Source: Desulfovibrio sp.
GTDB taxonomy: Bacteria > Desulfobacterota > Desulfovibrionia > Desulfovibrionales > Desulfovibrionaceae
NCBI GenBank assembly: GCA_031271265.1
Contig: JAISWB010000096.1
Span: 39,621-103,620, forward strand
Direction: 5' to 3'
DNA length: 64,000 bases
A model generated the notes under the pieces. The model was not told the DNA's origin, made no database searches, and saw only the letters and a program-made list of their open reading frames with translations. Positions 1 through 8,244 of the stretch are shown in pieces (positions within the stretch are counted from its first letter, which is position 1; each line of letters opens with the position of its first letter). A program made the position numbers and the translations under genes.

Positions 1-1
1 A

Positions 2-106
2 TTTGTGGAACGTGCGGCGCGCCTGACGCGCGAGGCCGGCAAGGAAGCGGCCACCCCGGATGAGGCACGTCTGATTCTGGGCCTCGGCAACTCTAAAAAG
101 CAGTGA
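2..106 (+). CDS. 3-keto-5-aminohexanoate cleavage enzyme (BKACE family), C-terminal end only
   Basis: The window opens inside this gene; only the last 34 codons and the stop are present. The tail reads FVERAARLTREAGKEAATPD and then EARLILGLG, which matches the conserved C-terminal ATPDEAR-x-ILGL signature of the BKACE (DUF849) family. These zinc enzymes condense beta-keto acids with acetyl-CoA to give acetoacetate and a CoA ester. The stop is 8 bases before the ATG of the dehydrogenase gene, so the two are almost certainly co-transcribed. The pairing with a hydroxyacyl-CoA-dehydrogenase-like enzyme is typical of BKACE clusters such as carnitine or lysine degradation. The family call comes from a short tail, so the substrate cannot be inferred. 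Confidence 0.72.
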   Translation, partial: FVERAARLTREAGKEAATPDEARLILGLGNSKKQ

Positions 107-114
107 GACGGAGT

Positions 115-1053
115 ATGAAAAGAGAAAAGATATCCGTCATCGGTTCTGGTCTTATGGGGCACGGCATTGCCCAAATCTTTGCTTTATGCGGTCATGCGGT
201 GCGGCTGTACGACATCAGGCGGGAATTTCTGGATAAAGCCATGCAGAGCGTGCGCGGCAATCTGGAGGCGCTTGTGGAGCGAGGTCTCATCAGTGAGCAG
301 GATGCCGCCGCCGCTCCTTCGCGCATCACAACTACACTCAGCTTGGAAGAGGCGGCCTCGGACGCGGATTTCATCATTGAAGCCGTACCGGAGGATATGT
401 CTCTCAAACAGGATATCTTCCGGCAACTTGACCTCTTCAGCAAGCCCTCTGCCATACTCAGCAGCAACACCTCGGTCATGAGCATTACGGAAATAGCCTC
501 CCGCGCAACGCGTAAAGAGCGCATCGTGGGCACGCATTTCTGGAATCCGCCTTATCTCATTCCCTTGGTGGAAGTGGTGCAGACTGGAGACAGCTCTCCG
601 GAAAGCGTAGCGTTTACCATGGATGTTCTGCATCGGGCAGGCAAGCGCCCGATTCACTGCCGCAAGGATGTGCCCGGTTTTGTGGCCAACCGCATGCAGC
701 ATGCCCTGTGGCGGGAAGCCCTGTATATTGTGGAACAAGGCATAGCGGACGCCTCCACCGTGGATGAGGCCGTGCGACTGAGTTTCGGCCTTCGTCTGCC
801 GCAGTTGGGTCCGCTGGAAAACGCCGATCTGGTGGGGCTGGATATGGCTCTGGCCATACAGGACTATCTCCTCCCGCATCTTTGCGACAGCCACACGGGA
901 TCCTCCCTGCTGCGCGAAAGAGTAACGGCAGGAGAATTGGGATTTAAAACCGGACTGGGGCTGCGGTCTTGGACCGGGGAAGAGAGCGCCGCCTCACACC
1001 GCGCCCTCCGGGAGTATTTGCTGGACATGGCCGGACGCCGCGGCACGGGTTGA
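115..1053 (+). CDS. 3-hydroxyacyl-CoA dehydrogenase family protein (possible carnitine-type dehydrogenase)
   Basis: NAD-dependent oxidation of a 3-hydroxy group to a 3-keto group is the expected reaction. The 312-residue protein has the Rossmann motif GSGLMGHGIAQ near residue 9, the acidic EAVPED segment near 90, and the catalytic GTHFWNPP segment near 140. The C-terminal half is the all-helical dimerisation domain (DVPGFVANR). The length suits stand-alone 3-hydroxybutyryl-CoA or L-carnitine dehydrogenases. I chose ATG 115 over the GTG at 103 because the GTG overlaps the upstream stop and family members start right at the MKREKISVIG strand; neither start has an ideally spaced Shine-Dalgarno. 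It lies between a BKACE gene and an AtoE transporter, suggesting it makes the keto acid that BKACE cleaves. Confidence 0.85.
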   Translation: MKREKISVIGSGLMGHGIAQIFALCGHAVRLYDIRREFLDKAMQSVRGNLEALVERGLISEQDAAAAPSRITTTLSLEEAASDADFIIEAVPEDMSLKQDIFRQLDLFSKPSAILSSNTSVMSITEIASRATRKERIVGTHFWNPPYLIPLVEVVQTGDSSPESVAFTMDVLHRAGKRPIHCRKDVPGFVANRMQHALWREALYIVEQGIADASTVDEAVRLSFGLRLPQLGPLENADLVGLDMALAIQDYLLPHLCDSHTGSSLLRERVTAGELGFKTGLGLRSWTGEESAASHRALREYLLDMAGRRGTG

Positions 1054-1110
1054 AACCATTTCGCACCGGCGGCAGGCCTGTTTTTCACTTTGCAACCAAG
1101 GAGACCCTCA

Positions 1111-2451
1111 ATGCTGTGGAAAATCTCAAAACGCTTTCAGTTCGCCGCGGACAGAATCATTCCGGAATCCTTTGTTTTCTGCATCATACTCACTTTGATA
1201 GCCTTTGTACTCGGTCTCATAGTCCACGGCGGCAATCCCATGGATCTTGTGACCGGTTGGTATAACGGTCTTTGGAGCATGATCGCCTTCGCCTTCCAGA
1301 TGTCTTTCATGGTCATCACCTGCGGAGCGGCGGCCAAGGCTCCGGCCATGTCCAGAGGGTTGGCCCGGGTGGCATCAATCCCCAAATCGCCGGCTGCTGC
1401 CTATACCGTACTCCTGCTCTTCGGCATCGCAAGTTCTTTTGTCAATTGGGCCTTCTGCACCATTCTCACCCCCATTCTGGCCATGTATCTCTCCAGGAGC
1501 GTCAAGGGTCTGCATTTCCCCCTGATGGTGGCTTCCGGTTACAGTATGATGATCCTCGGGCAATGTTGGGGACCGAGCGCCAGTGTATACGCCTTGGTGG
1601 CCAGTAAGGGACATTTTCTGGAAAGCAGCATCGGCATCCTGACCCAAGACATAACCGTGTACAACTCCGTGAACACCATACTCTTCTTCACCACCTTTCT
1701 GGTCATCCTGCTGGTCACCATCTATACCAGGCCGCCGGAGGACGAATTGGTCGTCTATGACGGCGACATCACCAGCGGAAGCGCCGCCGGGGAGGAAGAC
1801 AAGGACCACACCCCGGCCGGCATGATGAACCGCAGCCGCGTACTCATGTGGATCATCGGCGCGGCAGGGATTGTGCTCATCATCCGCTCTTTTCTCGACA
1901 AGGGCGTTTTGGGCTCGCTCAACTTCAACTTTGTCATTTTCTTCTTCATTATCCTGAACTGTTTCCTCTACAACTCGCCCAGTAAATTCCTGAATGCCTA
2001 CCGTGACAGCATGCGCTCCGCCACCGACGTCATGATCCAATTCCCCTTCTATGGCGGAATCATGGGCATGATGACTGCCTCCGGATTGGGCAAGGCCATT
2101 TCTTCCCTGCTGGTGGACATAGGCTCCAAGGACAGCTTTTATACCCTGTCCTTCCTCTCCTCCGCCCTGCTCAACATGTTTATCCCCTCCCAAGGAGGGC
2201 AGTGGATAGTGCAGGGACAGATACTCACGGATGCGGCACAGCATCTCGGCGCAAGCATTCCCTATGTGATCAACGCCTTTGTTGCCGGCGATGAAGTCAC
2301 CAACCTGCTCCAGCCCCTATATCTCATCCCGGCCTTGGCCTTGGTGGGCATGAAGCTGAAAGACGCCTGGGGTATCTGCGCCTTCCTCTGCGTCTTCTGG
2401 CTTCTGACCATGGGCATAGGCTTTTATGTGCTGCCGCAGATCTTCGGCTAA
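1111..2451 (+). CDS. Short-chain fatty acid / acetoacetate transporter, AtoE family
   Basis: A 446-residue integral membrane protein with about ten hydrophobic segments throughout. The N-terminal FxFxADRIIPESFVF pattern and the WAFCTILTPILAMYLSR and GQCWGPSASVYAL segments are typical of the AtoE (TIGR00366) short-chain fatty acid transporter family. The ORF track begins at 1090, but ATG 1111 has AAGGAG ten bases upstream and a family-like N-terminus, so I use it. The gene follows the dehydrogenase after 57 bases and is followed by a strong terminator-like hairpin, so it looks like the last gene of the operon. The likely role is uptake of short-chain acids or keto acids; the exact substrate is unknown. 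Confidence 0.88.
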   Translation: MLWKISKRFQFAADRIIPESFVFCIILTLIAFVLGLIVHGGNPMDLVTGWYNGLWSMIAFAFQMSFMVITCGAAAKAPAMSRGLARVASIPKSPAAAYTVLLLFGIASSFVNWAFCTILTPILAMYLSRSVKGLHFPLMVASGYSMMILGQCWGPSASVYALVASKGHFLESSIGILTQDITVYNSVNTILFFTTFLVILLVTIYTRPPEDELVVYDGDITSGSAAGEEDKDHTPAGMMNRSRVLMWIIGAAGIVLIIRSFLDKGVLGSLNFNFVIFFFIILNCFLYNSPSKFLNAYRDSMRSATDVMIQFPFYGGIMGMMTASGLGKAISSLLVDIGSKDSFYTLSFLSSALLNMFIPSQGGQWIVQGQILTDAAQHLGASIPYVINAFVAGDEVTNLLQPLYLIPALALVGMKLKDAWGICAFLCVFWLLTMGIGFYVLPQIFG

Positions 2452-2486
2452 GCCGCGCGTTCACCTTTTTCCAACTCTTGCGTTTT

Positions 2487-2523
2487 ACCCGTTCCGGCTG
2501 GTAATATAGACCGGAACGGGTTT
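2487..2523 (+). terminator. Rho-independent-type terminator after the atoE-like gene
   Basis: An inverted repeat of ACCCGTTCCGG with CCGGAACGGGT (11-bp perfect stem, 13-base loop) ends in a short T run. It lies 36 bases after the transporter stop and would end the BKACE-dehydrogenase-transporter transcript. Confidence 0.8.
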
Positions 2524-2589
2524 GCGCAACGCGCTTTCGGCATGTTTCAATCCACGTCCGGATCTGTCCGACGGATGCCCCTGCTCCGG

Positions 2590-2670
2590 TTCCTAATCGC
2601 CGGCCGACATGCCCTGCCTTGAAGGGAACGGTTGCAAACTATAAAGGAATTCCTGATGAAAATCGAATAA
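2590..2670. repeat. R1 dispersed repeat copy, inverted, with an orphan start codon
   Basis: Read on the minus strand this is AATTCCTTTATAGTTTGCA followed by a palindromic CCCTTCAAGG-type block, the left half of the R1 family seen elsewhere here. On the plus strand its end reads ACTATAAAGGAATT, followed by ATG at 2656, which opens only M-K-I-E before a stop. Other copies with this leader precede real genes (fliE, HU, PxxKW). This copy therefore looks like a leader without its gene. The rest of the 387-bp gap (2452-2838) holds the terminator above and no other recognisable feature. Confidence 0.6.
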
Positions 2671-2838
2671 AACGAACGCGGAGCAGCAATTCTAATTATC
2701 GCGTTGAGCAATACGCCGTCAAGCCGGTATGTTGAGCTGAACTCTTGATTTTTCGTCGGGCGGAATGCCTGAAAAGCTGCGCCTGTGCGCGAAAAAACCA
2801 TAATTCGAATTGCTGAACGCGGAGGGAGAGAAAATTTT

Positions 2839-4755
2839 ATGTTTTGGGATGTTCGGCGCCCTGCGGAAAGCGGTATTTCGGCTACAGCCCTTGCCGGTCG
2901 CGGTAGACAAGATGCCGGAATACGATTTGCCGATGGAAAAGGGGGAGAGGTATCTCCTTTCTCTTTGCAGGCTGAGCTGGCTTCCGGGATGTTGCCTCCG
3001 GGGCCGTTTTTTTTGCTGACCATGATCGCGCCGGACAGGCGCATCGTAGAACAAATCCCCTCCTCCTTCGCCTCAGAGATGCAAAAAAAGCATGTTTCCG
3101 CCCCTTACCCCCCGATTGCGCACTTAGATGAACTCCTGAATATATATGAAAAAATGCCGACTGCGAAGCGCTTCTCCTGTTCCCGAGGTTGTTGCATCGC
3201 CGCCGTCCTGCGGGAAGAGACTGATGAGGGCGGGATTCCTGTGCCCTTCACAGCCCCGTCGGAAACAGAGCGGACGGCGTTCTGGTTGCTGCTCGCCTCC
3301 TGCCCGCCTGCGGAAGCTTCTCCGGAAAGAATCGCCTTTATGAATTCGGCCCTGAACTGTCTGGCCTGTGCTTGGCAGTGCCGGTATACGGAAAGAAAAT
3401 TTTTTGAACAGGTACACTTTGTGGAAAATATCGTGCGATCCATGTCTTCGGGTTTTCTGATTTTAACCCCGGAACTGCGGGTTACGGCCGCCAACAAGGC
3501 CGCGGCCGAACTCCTTCAGACCACGGAAAAAAAGCTGGTGGGAGCCAAACTCACGGACCTGATTTTTTCCAAACTTAAGGTGCGCCGGGTTTTCAGCACG
3601 GGCGAACCCTTGATCGACGAAGAAGTTTTTATCAAACTCGCCAATAAAACCGTGCATATCCTCAAAACTTGCGTACCCGTATTCAACATGCAAGGCGAGG
3701 TGATCGCCGCACTGGATCATTTCCGCGAAATAAAGGAAGCCCATCGGATGGTCAGCCGCATCAGCGGCACGCGAGCCGGTTTTTCCTTTGATGACATCAT
3801 CTACGGCAGCCGAGTCATGGATGAAGCTGTTGAATTGGCCCGCCTGGCATCCAAAAACTCGCTCTCAGTATTGATACACGGTGAAAGCGGCACCGGCAAG
3901 GAACTCTTCGCCCATGCCATACACCAATCAAGCAGTAGGCACGCCGCGCCTTTTATTGTCATTGATTGCGCCTCCATGCCTCGCGAGCTGGTGGAAAGCG
4001 AACTTTTCGGCTATGTGGAAGGCGCCTTTACCGGAGCTCGAAGGGGCGGTAGACCGGGTAAGTTCGAGCTTGCCGACAGCGGTACCATTTTTCTGGATGA
4101 ATTGGGCGAACTGCCGCTGGAACTGCAATCTCGCCTGCTCCGGGTCTTGCAGAGTCGCGAGGTGGTCCGGTTGGGAGGGGTGGAGCGCATGCCGGTGGAT
4201 ATAAGAATCATCGCCGCAACAAACCGAAATCTTTACGAAGAAGTCCGTCTTGGGAACTTCAGGGCGGATCTCTTCCATCGGCTCAACGTATTGGTTATTC
4301 ATATACCTCCCCTGCGATCAAGACCGGAAGACATCAAAATCCTTTCCGAGTATTTTCTCGGCAAATACCGTGCCCGCTTCAACATGCCTGATTTGCATCT
4401 AACGGCGGAAGTACATGCTGAACTGCAGGCCCGTGCCTGGCCCGGAAACGCCAGGGAGCTGGAAAACACCATAGCCAGAGCCGTGCATGTCTGCCGCGGC
4501 AGGATTGAGCCGGTACATATACGCCTTAATGTCCCATCCCCGATTGACCCGCCGGCCTCGGACTCGTGCCCCTCTTCCTTGATACGCTCTCTGCACGATA
4601 TTGAGCATAATGCTTTTAAAGAGGCTGTCGCGGCCTGTAACGGCAATATTTCCCGCGCCGCCCGCAGGCTGGGCGTAGCCCGCAGCACTGTCTACAAAAA
4701 ACTGCAGAAGGAGCATCAATGTTGTAATTCCGATTACAGGTCAAAATTGTCATAA
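2839..4755 (+). CDS. Sigma-54-dependent transcriptional activator (PAS, AAA+, Fis-type HTH)
   Basis: A 638-residue bacterial enhancer-binding protein. The first 200 residues are a variable sensory region. A PAS-like domain follows ([20 protein letters not shown], about 205-310). The AAA+ domain has Walker A GESGTGKE, the sigma-54 contact loop GAFTGA, Walker [10 protein letters not shown], and the [12 protein letters not shown] segment that holds the arginine finger. The C-terminal helix-turn-helix is [21 protein letters not shown] chose ATG 2839 rather than GTG 2785 because GGAGGGAG lies about ten bases upstream. Its position after the BKACE-dehydrogenase-AtoE cluster suggests it activates that operon from a promoter outside the window. 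The inducer is unknown. Confidence 0.9.
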   Translation: MFWDVRRPAESGISATALAGRGRQDAGIRFADGKGGEVSPFSLQAELASGMLPPGPFFLLTMIAPDRRIVEQIPSSFASEMQKKHVSAPYPPIAHLDELLNIYEKMPTAKRFSCSRGCCIAAVLREETDEGGIPVPFTAPSETERTAFWLLLASCPPAEASPERIAFMNSALNCLACAWQCRYTERKFFEQVHFVENIVRSMSSGFLILTPELRVTAANKAAAELLQTTEKKLVGAKLTDLIFSKLKVRRVFSTGEPLIDEEVFIKLANKTVHILKTCVPVFNMQGEVIAALDHFREIKEAHRMVSRISGTRAGFSFDDIIYGSRVMDEAVELARLASKNSLSVLIHGESGTGKELFAHAIHQSSSRHAAPFIVIDCASMPRELVESELFGYVEGAFTGARRGGRPGKFELADSGTIFLDELGELPLELQSRLLRVLQSREVVRLGGVERMPVDIRIIAATNRNLYEEVRLGNFRADLFHRLNVLVIHIPPLRSRPEDIKILSEYFLGKYRARFNMPDLHLTAEVHAELQARAWPGNARELENTIARAVHVCRGRIEPVHIRLNVPSPIDPPASDSCPSSLIRSLHDIEHNAFKEAVAACNGNISRAARRLGVARSTVYKKLQKEHQCCNSDYRSKLS

Positions 4756-4778
4756 AGGACGGGTCCATACCTGGAATA

Positions 4779-4816
4779 GCGCGACAGGGTGTCGCGCCGA
4801 AATACGAAGTATTTCG
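4779..4816. repeat. Two adjacent perfect hairpins (8-bp stems, 3-base loops)
   Basis: GCGCGACA-GGG-TGTCGCGC is followed immediately by CGAAATAC-GAA-GTATTTCG. They sit just after the activator gene, between convergent genes, and lack T tracts. They may act as a REP-like element or mRNA stabiliser rather than a classical terminator. Confidence 0.6.
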
Positions 4817-4836
4817 CGAGGTAAGGCGGGACCACT

Positions 4837-5034
4837 ACCGTCTGATTCCCCGTTCATGAAGGTGCCAGTCACCTGACTCCCCGGCTCAAGGCCGGCGACA
4901 TGACCGTTTGATTCCCCGTTCATGAGGGTGACCCCTCATTCTCCGTCCCGGCGCGGCATCACCTGCGCGGAACATGCCTGTTGTCGCCCTTACGGCCACC
5001 CTTACTCTCCGTCCCGGCGCGGCATCACCTGCGC
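4837..5034. repeat. Degenerate 66-bp tandem repeat at the 3' end of the glycosidase-like gene
   Basis: Three consecutive units start at about 4837, 4903 and 4969. Units 1 and 2 share ATTCCCCGTTCATGA near their starts. Units 2 and 3 share 29 identical bases at their ends (4940-4968 and 5006-5034). The last block contains the stop codon of the minus-strand gene at 5025-5027. This is one of several gene 3' ends here with a 66-bp tandem duplication. Confidence 0.65.
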
Positions 5035-6143
5035 CGTTGTACGGCAAGCACGTTCGGCAGGGCGCCCCGCGGGTCGCCGTCGGCATTCAGCAGGGAACTG
5101 CGCCCTTTCCAGACGTATACCATCCCGTCCGGCGCCGGAAAGGACGATGCCCCGGCAAACCCGGCCGCACTCACCGACTCCCGGGCGTTGTCGACGCGCA
5201 GAAAGATGCCGGCCTGCGCTCCGCCTTCCACATACATAACCGTGCGCAAGGCGAGGGAAAAATCTTTCAGGGCGGCGGCAAAACGCTCGGCGGTCAGGGC
5301 GTCGCGGCACAGGATGAAGAGGATACGCCCCGCTTCGTCCTCGGCCACGACGGCCATGCCCGCGGCGCGGCCGCCCTCCGGCCAGAGCGCGTTGCCCTCT
5401 TTGTCCATGAACCGGAAATTCTGCACCACTACGGCGTATTCTTCGAGAATTCCCGGCATGCCGGGCGCATCGCGTTCCAAAATGCAGGCTGCCGGGAACG
5501 CGGCCGAAGGAGCGCCGCGTTGCCCGCAAACCCCGCCCGGCCGCTCCGGGCAAAGCCTCGCCGCTTCACTCGTTGCGTTCCCCGCGGCATCTCCGGGCGC
5601 GTGTACCGCCGCATCGCCTTTAGTGTCGCCCGTTGCACCGCCCGCCGTGTTCCTCATTGCGCCGCCCGTCACGTTTCCCGTCGCTTTGCCGGGCGCAATC
5701 CCGGCGCGCCGATGCGGCCCCGCCGCGAAAAACGCCCCGAGTCTCGGACCGGCGTTTTCGTTGTTTACGGATTCCCCGTTGCGCATGTACCCGGTGCTCG
5801 TGATTCCGTCCGGCAGGTACATCGAGGCGTTGATTCCGGCCCGCAGGTCGCGCTGTGCGCTCCAGTCCGGCAATGACCGCGCGCGCCCTTCTTCCGACGC
5901 CATGCACAGGGTAAAAGTATGCAGAAGCGGGTCGATACGCAGCATCGTGAACAGGGCTTCACGATCGTCCGGCCCGCCGCGGACGACGGCTTGCGCCAGT
6001 TCCAGGCCGGGCTCAAGCGGGATGAAGACCGGCGTGCCGGCATAGGCCCGCGCTTGCCTGCCTGCAAGCGGGAACACGAGGAAAATTGAGAGCGCGAGGC
6101 AGGACAAAACGCGCCGGCGCAACAGTCCTGTTGCCGAAAGCAC
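5025..6143 (-). CDS. Exported phosphodiester-glycosidase (NAGPA/DUF2233) domain protein
   Basis: A 372-residue protein with a signal peptide (VLSCLALSIFLVFPLAGRQA) followed by a NAGPA-like fold: INASMYLPDG, the TGYMRNGE segment, and the C-terminal MYVEGGAQAGIFL block that in this family carries catalytic residues. I chose GTG 6143, with GGGAGG seven bases upstream, over the longer ORF at 6302, which would bury the signal peptide. About 45 residues in mid-domain (GGAMRNTAGGATGDTKGDAA) are a low-complexity Gly/Ala/Thr tract with roughly 8-residue periodicity, absent from the usual fold. The protein probably acts in the envelope on glycan phosphodiesters or GlcNAc-1-phosphodiesters; the substrate is unknown. 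It is convergent with the sigma-54 activator. Confidence 0.72.
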   Translation of the reverse strand: MLSATGLLRRRVLSCLALSIFLVFPLAGRQARAYAGTPVFIPLEPGLELAQAVVRGGPDDREALFTMLRIDPLLHTFTLCMASEEGRARSLPDWSAQRDLRAGINASMYLPDGITSTGYMRNGESVNNENAGPRLGAFFAAGPHRRAGIAPGKATGNVTGGAMRNTAGGATGDTKGDAAVHAPGDAAGNATSEAARLCPERPGGVCGQRGAPSAAFPAACILERDAPGMPGILEEYAVVVQNFRFMDKEGNALWPEGGRAAGMAVVAEDEAGRILFILCRDALTAERFAAALKDFSLALRTVMYVEGGAQAGIFLRVDNARESVSAAGFAGASSFPAPDGMVYVWKGRSSLLNADGDPRGALPNVLAVQRRR

Positions 6144-6252
6144 TGCATTGCCTCCCGTCAACATGCCGGTGTTCCGACAACAGGTATCGGAACCACGCAG
6201 GATTACAGCTTTTAACAGACCTTTATGTATATGCTGCGCACTCCCCGAGTCA

Positions 6253-6287
6253 AGGATGAAATGTGCTGTTGACAGGATGAAATGTGC
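6253..6287. promoter_or_regulatory. 14-bp direct repeats 21 bp apart upstream of the glycosidase-like gene
   Basis: AGGATGAAATGTGC occurs exactly twice (6253-6266 and 6274-6287), two helical turns apart. It lies about 110-145 bases upstream of the minus-strand GTG start and just upstream of the greA leader, where an operator could sit. No regulator is known for it. Confidence 0.35.
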
Positions 6288-6303
6288 CGGTGCCGTGCGC
6301 ATC

Positions 6304-6331
6304 TTGACCGTGCCGCCGGCATGGGTTAAAT
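6304..6331 (+). promoter_or_regulatory. Possible sigma-70 promoter of greA
   Basis: TTGACC (6304-6309) lies 16 bases before TTAAAT (6326-6331). It would start a transcript near 6338, just upstream of a terminator-like hairpin and about 230 bases before greA. This is motif matching only. Confidence 0.4.
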
Positions 6332-6357
6332 AGGCAAAGCTTCACCCCGCGAAGGGC

Positions 6358-6395
6358 ATCCGGAAGAGCCGACAGACTTCCGGATATTTTCTTTT
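6358..6395 (+). terminator. Terminator-like hairpin inside the greA leader
   Basis: ATCCGGAAG and CTTCCGGAT form a 9-bp perfect stem with a 10-base loop, followed by ATTTTCTTTT. The T run is on the plus strand, so it acts on transcripts heading into greA. No plus-strand gene ends here, so an attenuator or a short terminated RNA is the simplest reading. Confidence 0.65.
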
Positions 6396-6568
6396 CTCCA
6401 AAGATGCCGTTGTGTTTGTGATATCAACTTCTTCCTTCAGGGAAAGGGCAGTTTGTCCGGCTTCTGTCCGCCGGGATACAGATTCGGCAGGCAGCCGGTG
6501 CCGGCTGCGGACGCAACGCCTACAGCTTGCAACATATTCCCGAGTTGTGCCGCCGGGAGGGTCACAAT

Positions 6569-7069
6569 ATGGAAAGCATTCCCGTTTCCGAACAGGGCTT
6601 TGCGCGCGTATACAGGGAACTTGAGCGCCTCAAAAAGGAACGCCCCGAAATCATTCAGGCCATCAAAGACGCCAGGGAAGAAGGCGACCTCAGCGAAAAC
6701 GCCGGCTACGAAGCCGCACGAGAGAGGCAGGCCATGCTGGAGGCCAGAATATGCTCCATCGAATCGCGCATGGCCTTCTACAACGTGGTCAAGCCGGAGC
6801 AGATGCGCGGCGGACGTATAGCCTTCGGCGCCACCGTGCGCCTGAGGGACCTGGAGTCGGGACAGGAGCGCGAATACACGCTGGTCGGACCGGACGAAAC
6901 AGATTTCGTGCCCAGGGAAAAACACGCCGTGAGCGTCTTTTCCCCGGTAGGTCGGGCGTTGCTCGGCCGGGAAAGCGGCGATGAAGTCGTTGTGGACGCG
7001 CCCAAAGGCAAAATCTTTCTGGAAGTAATCGACATCGCCTTCAACGGGCCTTTCATCGAGGCCGGCTGA
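6569..7069 (+). CDS. greA: Transcription elongation factor GreA
   Basis: A 166-residue protein of normal GreA length. The N-terminal coiled coil has the acidic tip segment AREEGDLSENAGYEAARERQ, which enters the RNA polymerase secondary channel to promote cleavage of backtracked RNA. The C-terminal FKBP-like domain ends SPVGRALLGRESGDEVVVDAP. I chose ATG 6569, with GGGAGG eight bases upstream, over the longer ORF at 6527. It appears to be transcribed alone. The leader holds a candidate promoter and a terminator-like hairpin about 175 bases before the start codon, similar in arrangement to the attenuated greA leader of Escherichia coli. Confidence 0.95.
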   Translation: MESIPVSEQGFARVYRELERLKKERPEIIQAIKDAREEGDLSENAGYEAARERQAMLEARICSIESRMAFYNVVKPEQMRGGRIAFGATVRLRDLESGQEREYTLVGPDETDFVPREKHAVSVFSPVGRALLGRESGDEVVVDAPKGKIFLEVIDIAFNGPFIEAG

Positions 7070-7076
7070 TCGGCGA

Positions 7077-7250
7077 TACCCTTACGGTTTGCAGCCTCTC
7101 CTTTCAAGGAAATTTCTCATTGACTCCCGGCGAAGCCGGACATATCGTTCAAGTAAGTCTTCCCTTCAGGGAGGGGACAATCCACCGGGTTCCCATCCGG
7201 CGGAGCGGAGTCCTCCGGCCGATGGGAGTCGGATGCGGATTGAAACATCA
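7077..7250. repeat. R1 dispersed repeat, nearly full-length copy
   Basis: In order: TTACGGTTTGCAGCC, a CTCTCCTTTCAAGGA block, CCCGGCGAAGCCGG palindrome, CTTCCCTTCAGGGAGGGG palindrome, a CATCCGGCGGAGCGGAG block, and GGATGCGGATTG. The copy at 53549-53718 has the same order, and 51832-52000 has it inverted. It fills the gap between greA and the exonuclease gene. Confidence 0.7.
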
Positions 7251-7260
7251 AGGCGGAGTG

Positions 7261-8040
7261 ATGCGCCTGTATTCATGGAACGTCAACGGCTTCCGCGCCT
7301 TGTGCGCCGGCGGGGCATGGTCGTCCTGGTTTCCCCGTACCGCGCCGGACATTGTCGGGCTGCAAGAGGTCAAGGCCGAGTTAACGGATGTGCCGGAAGC
7401 CTGCAGAGCGGTCCCCGGATACCGTGTCTTCTGGCTGCCGGCCGTCAAAAAACGCGGCTATTCGGGCGTTGCGGCCTTTTCGCGCCTTGCGCCTCTGGCC
7501 GAACAGTATGATTTGCCGGACCCGGCCTTCCGCGATGAAGGCCGGCTCATCCACCTGGAACTGCCTGCCTTTCACTTTTTCAATGTTTACTTCCCCAACG
7601 GGCAAAAGGACGAAACGCGCCTGAACTACAAGCTCGGCTACTATGACGCTTTTTTGAGCAGGGCGGAAGAACTGCGCCGCTCCAAACCCGTCGTCGTGTG
7701 CGGCGACTTCAACACGGCTCACAAGCCCGTGGACCTTGCCCGGCCGGCGGAAAACGAACACGTTTCCGGCTTTCTGCCCGTGGAACGGGCCTGGATGGAC
7801 CGTTTCACGGCTGCGGGCTATGTGGATACCTACCGTCTGGTACACGGCGACAAGCCGGCAAGTTATACTTGGTGGTCCTACCGCGTCCGCGCGCGTGAGC
7901 GGAACGTGGGTTGGCGCATAGACTATTTCTTTGTGTCCGAGGAGTTGAAAGGAAAGGTGAAAAACGCCTGGATCGAGGACGCCGTGCCCGGCTCCGACCA
8001 CTGCCCCATAGGGCTGGAGTTGGACTGCCCCTCGGTCTGA
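7261..8040 (+). CDS. xth: Exodeoxyribonuclease III (AP endonuclease)
   Basis: A 259-residue endonuclease/exonuclease/phosphatase-fold protein that cleaves at abasic sites in base-excision repair. It begins MRLYSWNVNGFRA, with metal ligand motif LQEVKA near residue 40. The GDFNTAHKPVDLARP block holds catalytic Asp and Asn, and the end PGSDHCPIGLEL carries the active-site Asp and His. The ORF extends 47 codons upstream to 7120, but that part lies in the R1 repeat. ATG 7261 with GGCGGAG upstream gives the family-typical N-terminus. Length and motifs are complete. Confidence 0.93.
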   Translation: MRLYSWNVNGFRALCAGGAWSSWFPRTAPDIVGLQEVKAELTDVPEACRAVPGYRVFWLPAVKKRGYSGVAAFSRLAPLAEQYDLPDPAFRDEGRLIHLELPAFHFFNVYFPNGQKDETRLNYKLGYYDAFLSRAEELRRSKPVVVCGDFNTAHKPVDLARPAENEHVSGFLPVERAWMDRFTAAGYVDTYRLVHGDKPASYTWWSYRVRARERNVGWRIDYFFVSEELKGKVKNAWIEDAVPGSDHCPIGLELDCPSV

Positions 8041-8099
8041 CCCGCGCTTTCGAAGCACAATTCGTCAACACCCCGCAACGCTTGGGAAACGCTGATTAT

Positions 8100-8165
8100 A
8101 TCGGGGCGCTGCCCCGACTCCCGCCGGGTCGACCCGCACCGGCGCAAGGCCGACATGCCGGCGAG
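8100..8165. repeat. R2-type GC-rich repeat fragment
   Basis: GGGGCGCTGCCCCGACTCCC followed by a CGGCGCAAGGCCGACA block resembles, in reverse complement, the R2 element at 24140-24240. It lies in the gap before FIST protein 1. Confidence 0.4.
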
Positions 8166-8244
8166 TTTGAGAGGGCGGCCTCCCCCAAAAGCATACATCG
8201 GCGCTTCCTTTGAAAAGCCTCGGGGGAGATCGGGAGGCTCCGCC

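Noticed and set aside
184-894. 236-codon minus-strand ORF opposite the dehydrogenase gene
   Set aside because: It is a shadow ORF in a GC-rich gene. It has no domain signature, and the plus-strand frame encodes a clear family protein.
4779-4816. Rho-independent terminator after the sigma-54 activator
   Set aside because: Stable hairpins exist but no T tract follows on either strand, so I list them only as a repeat structure.
4837-5034. CRISPR array
   Set aside because: Units are adjacent and degenerate, with no constant repeat plus unique spacer pattern and no cas genes nearby.
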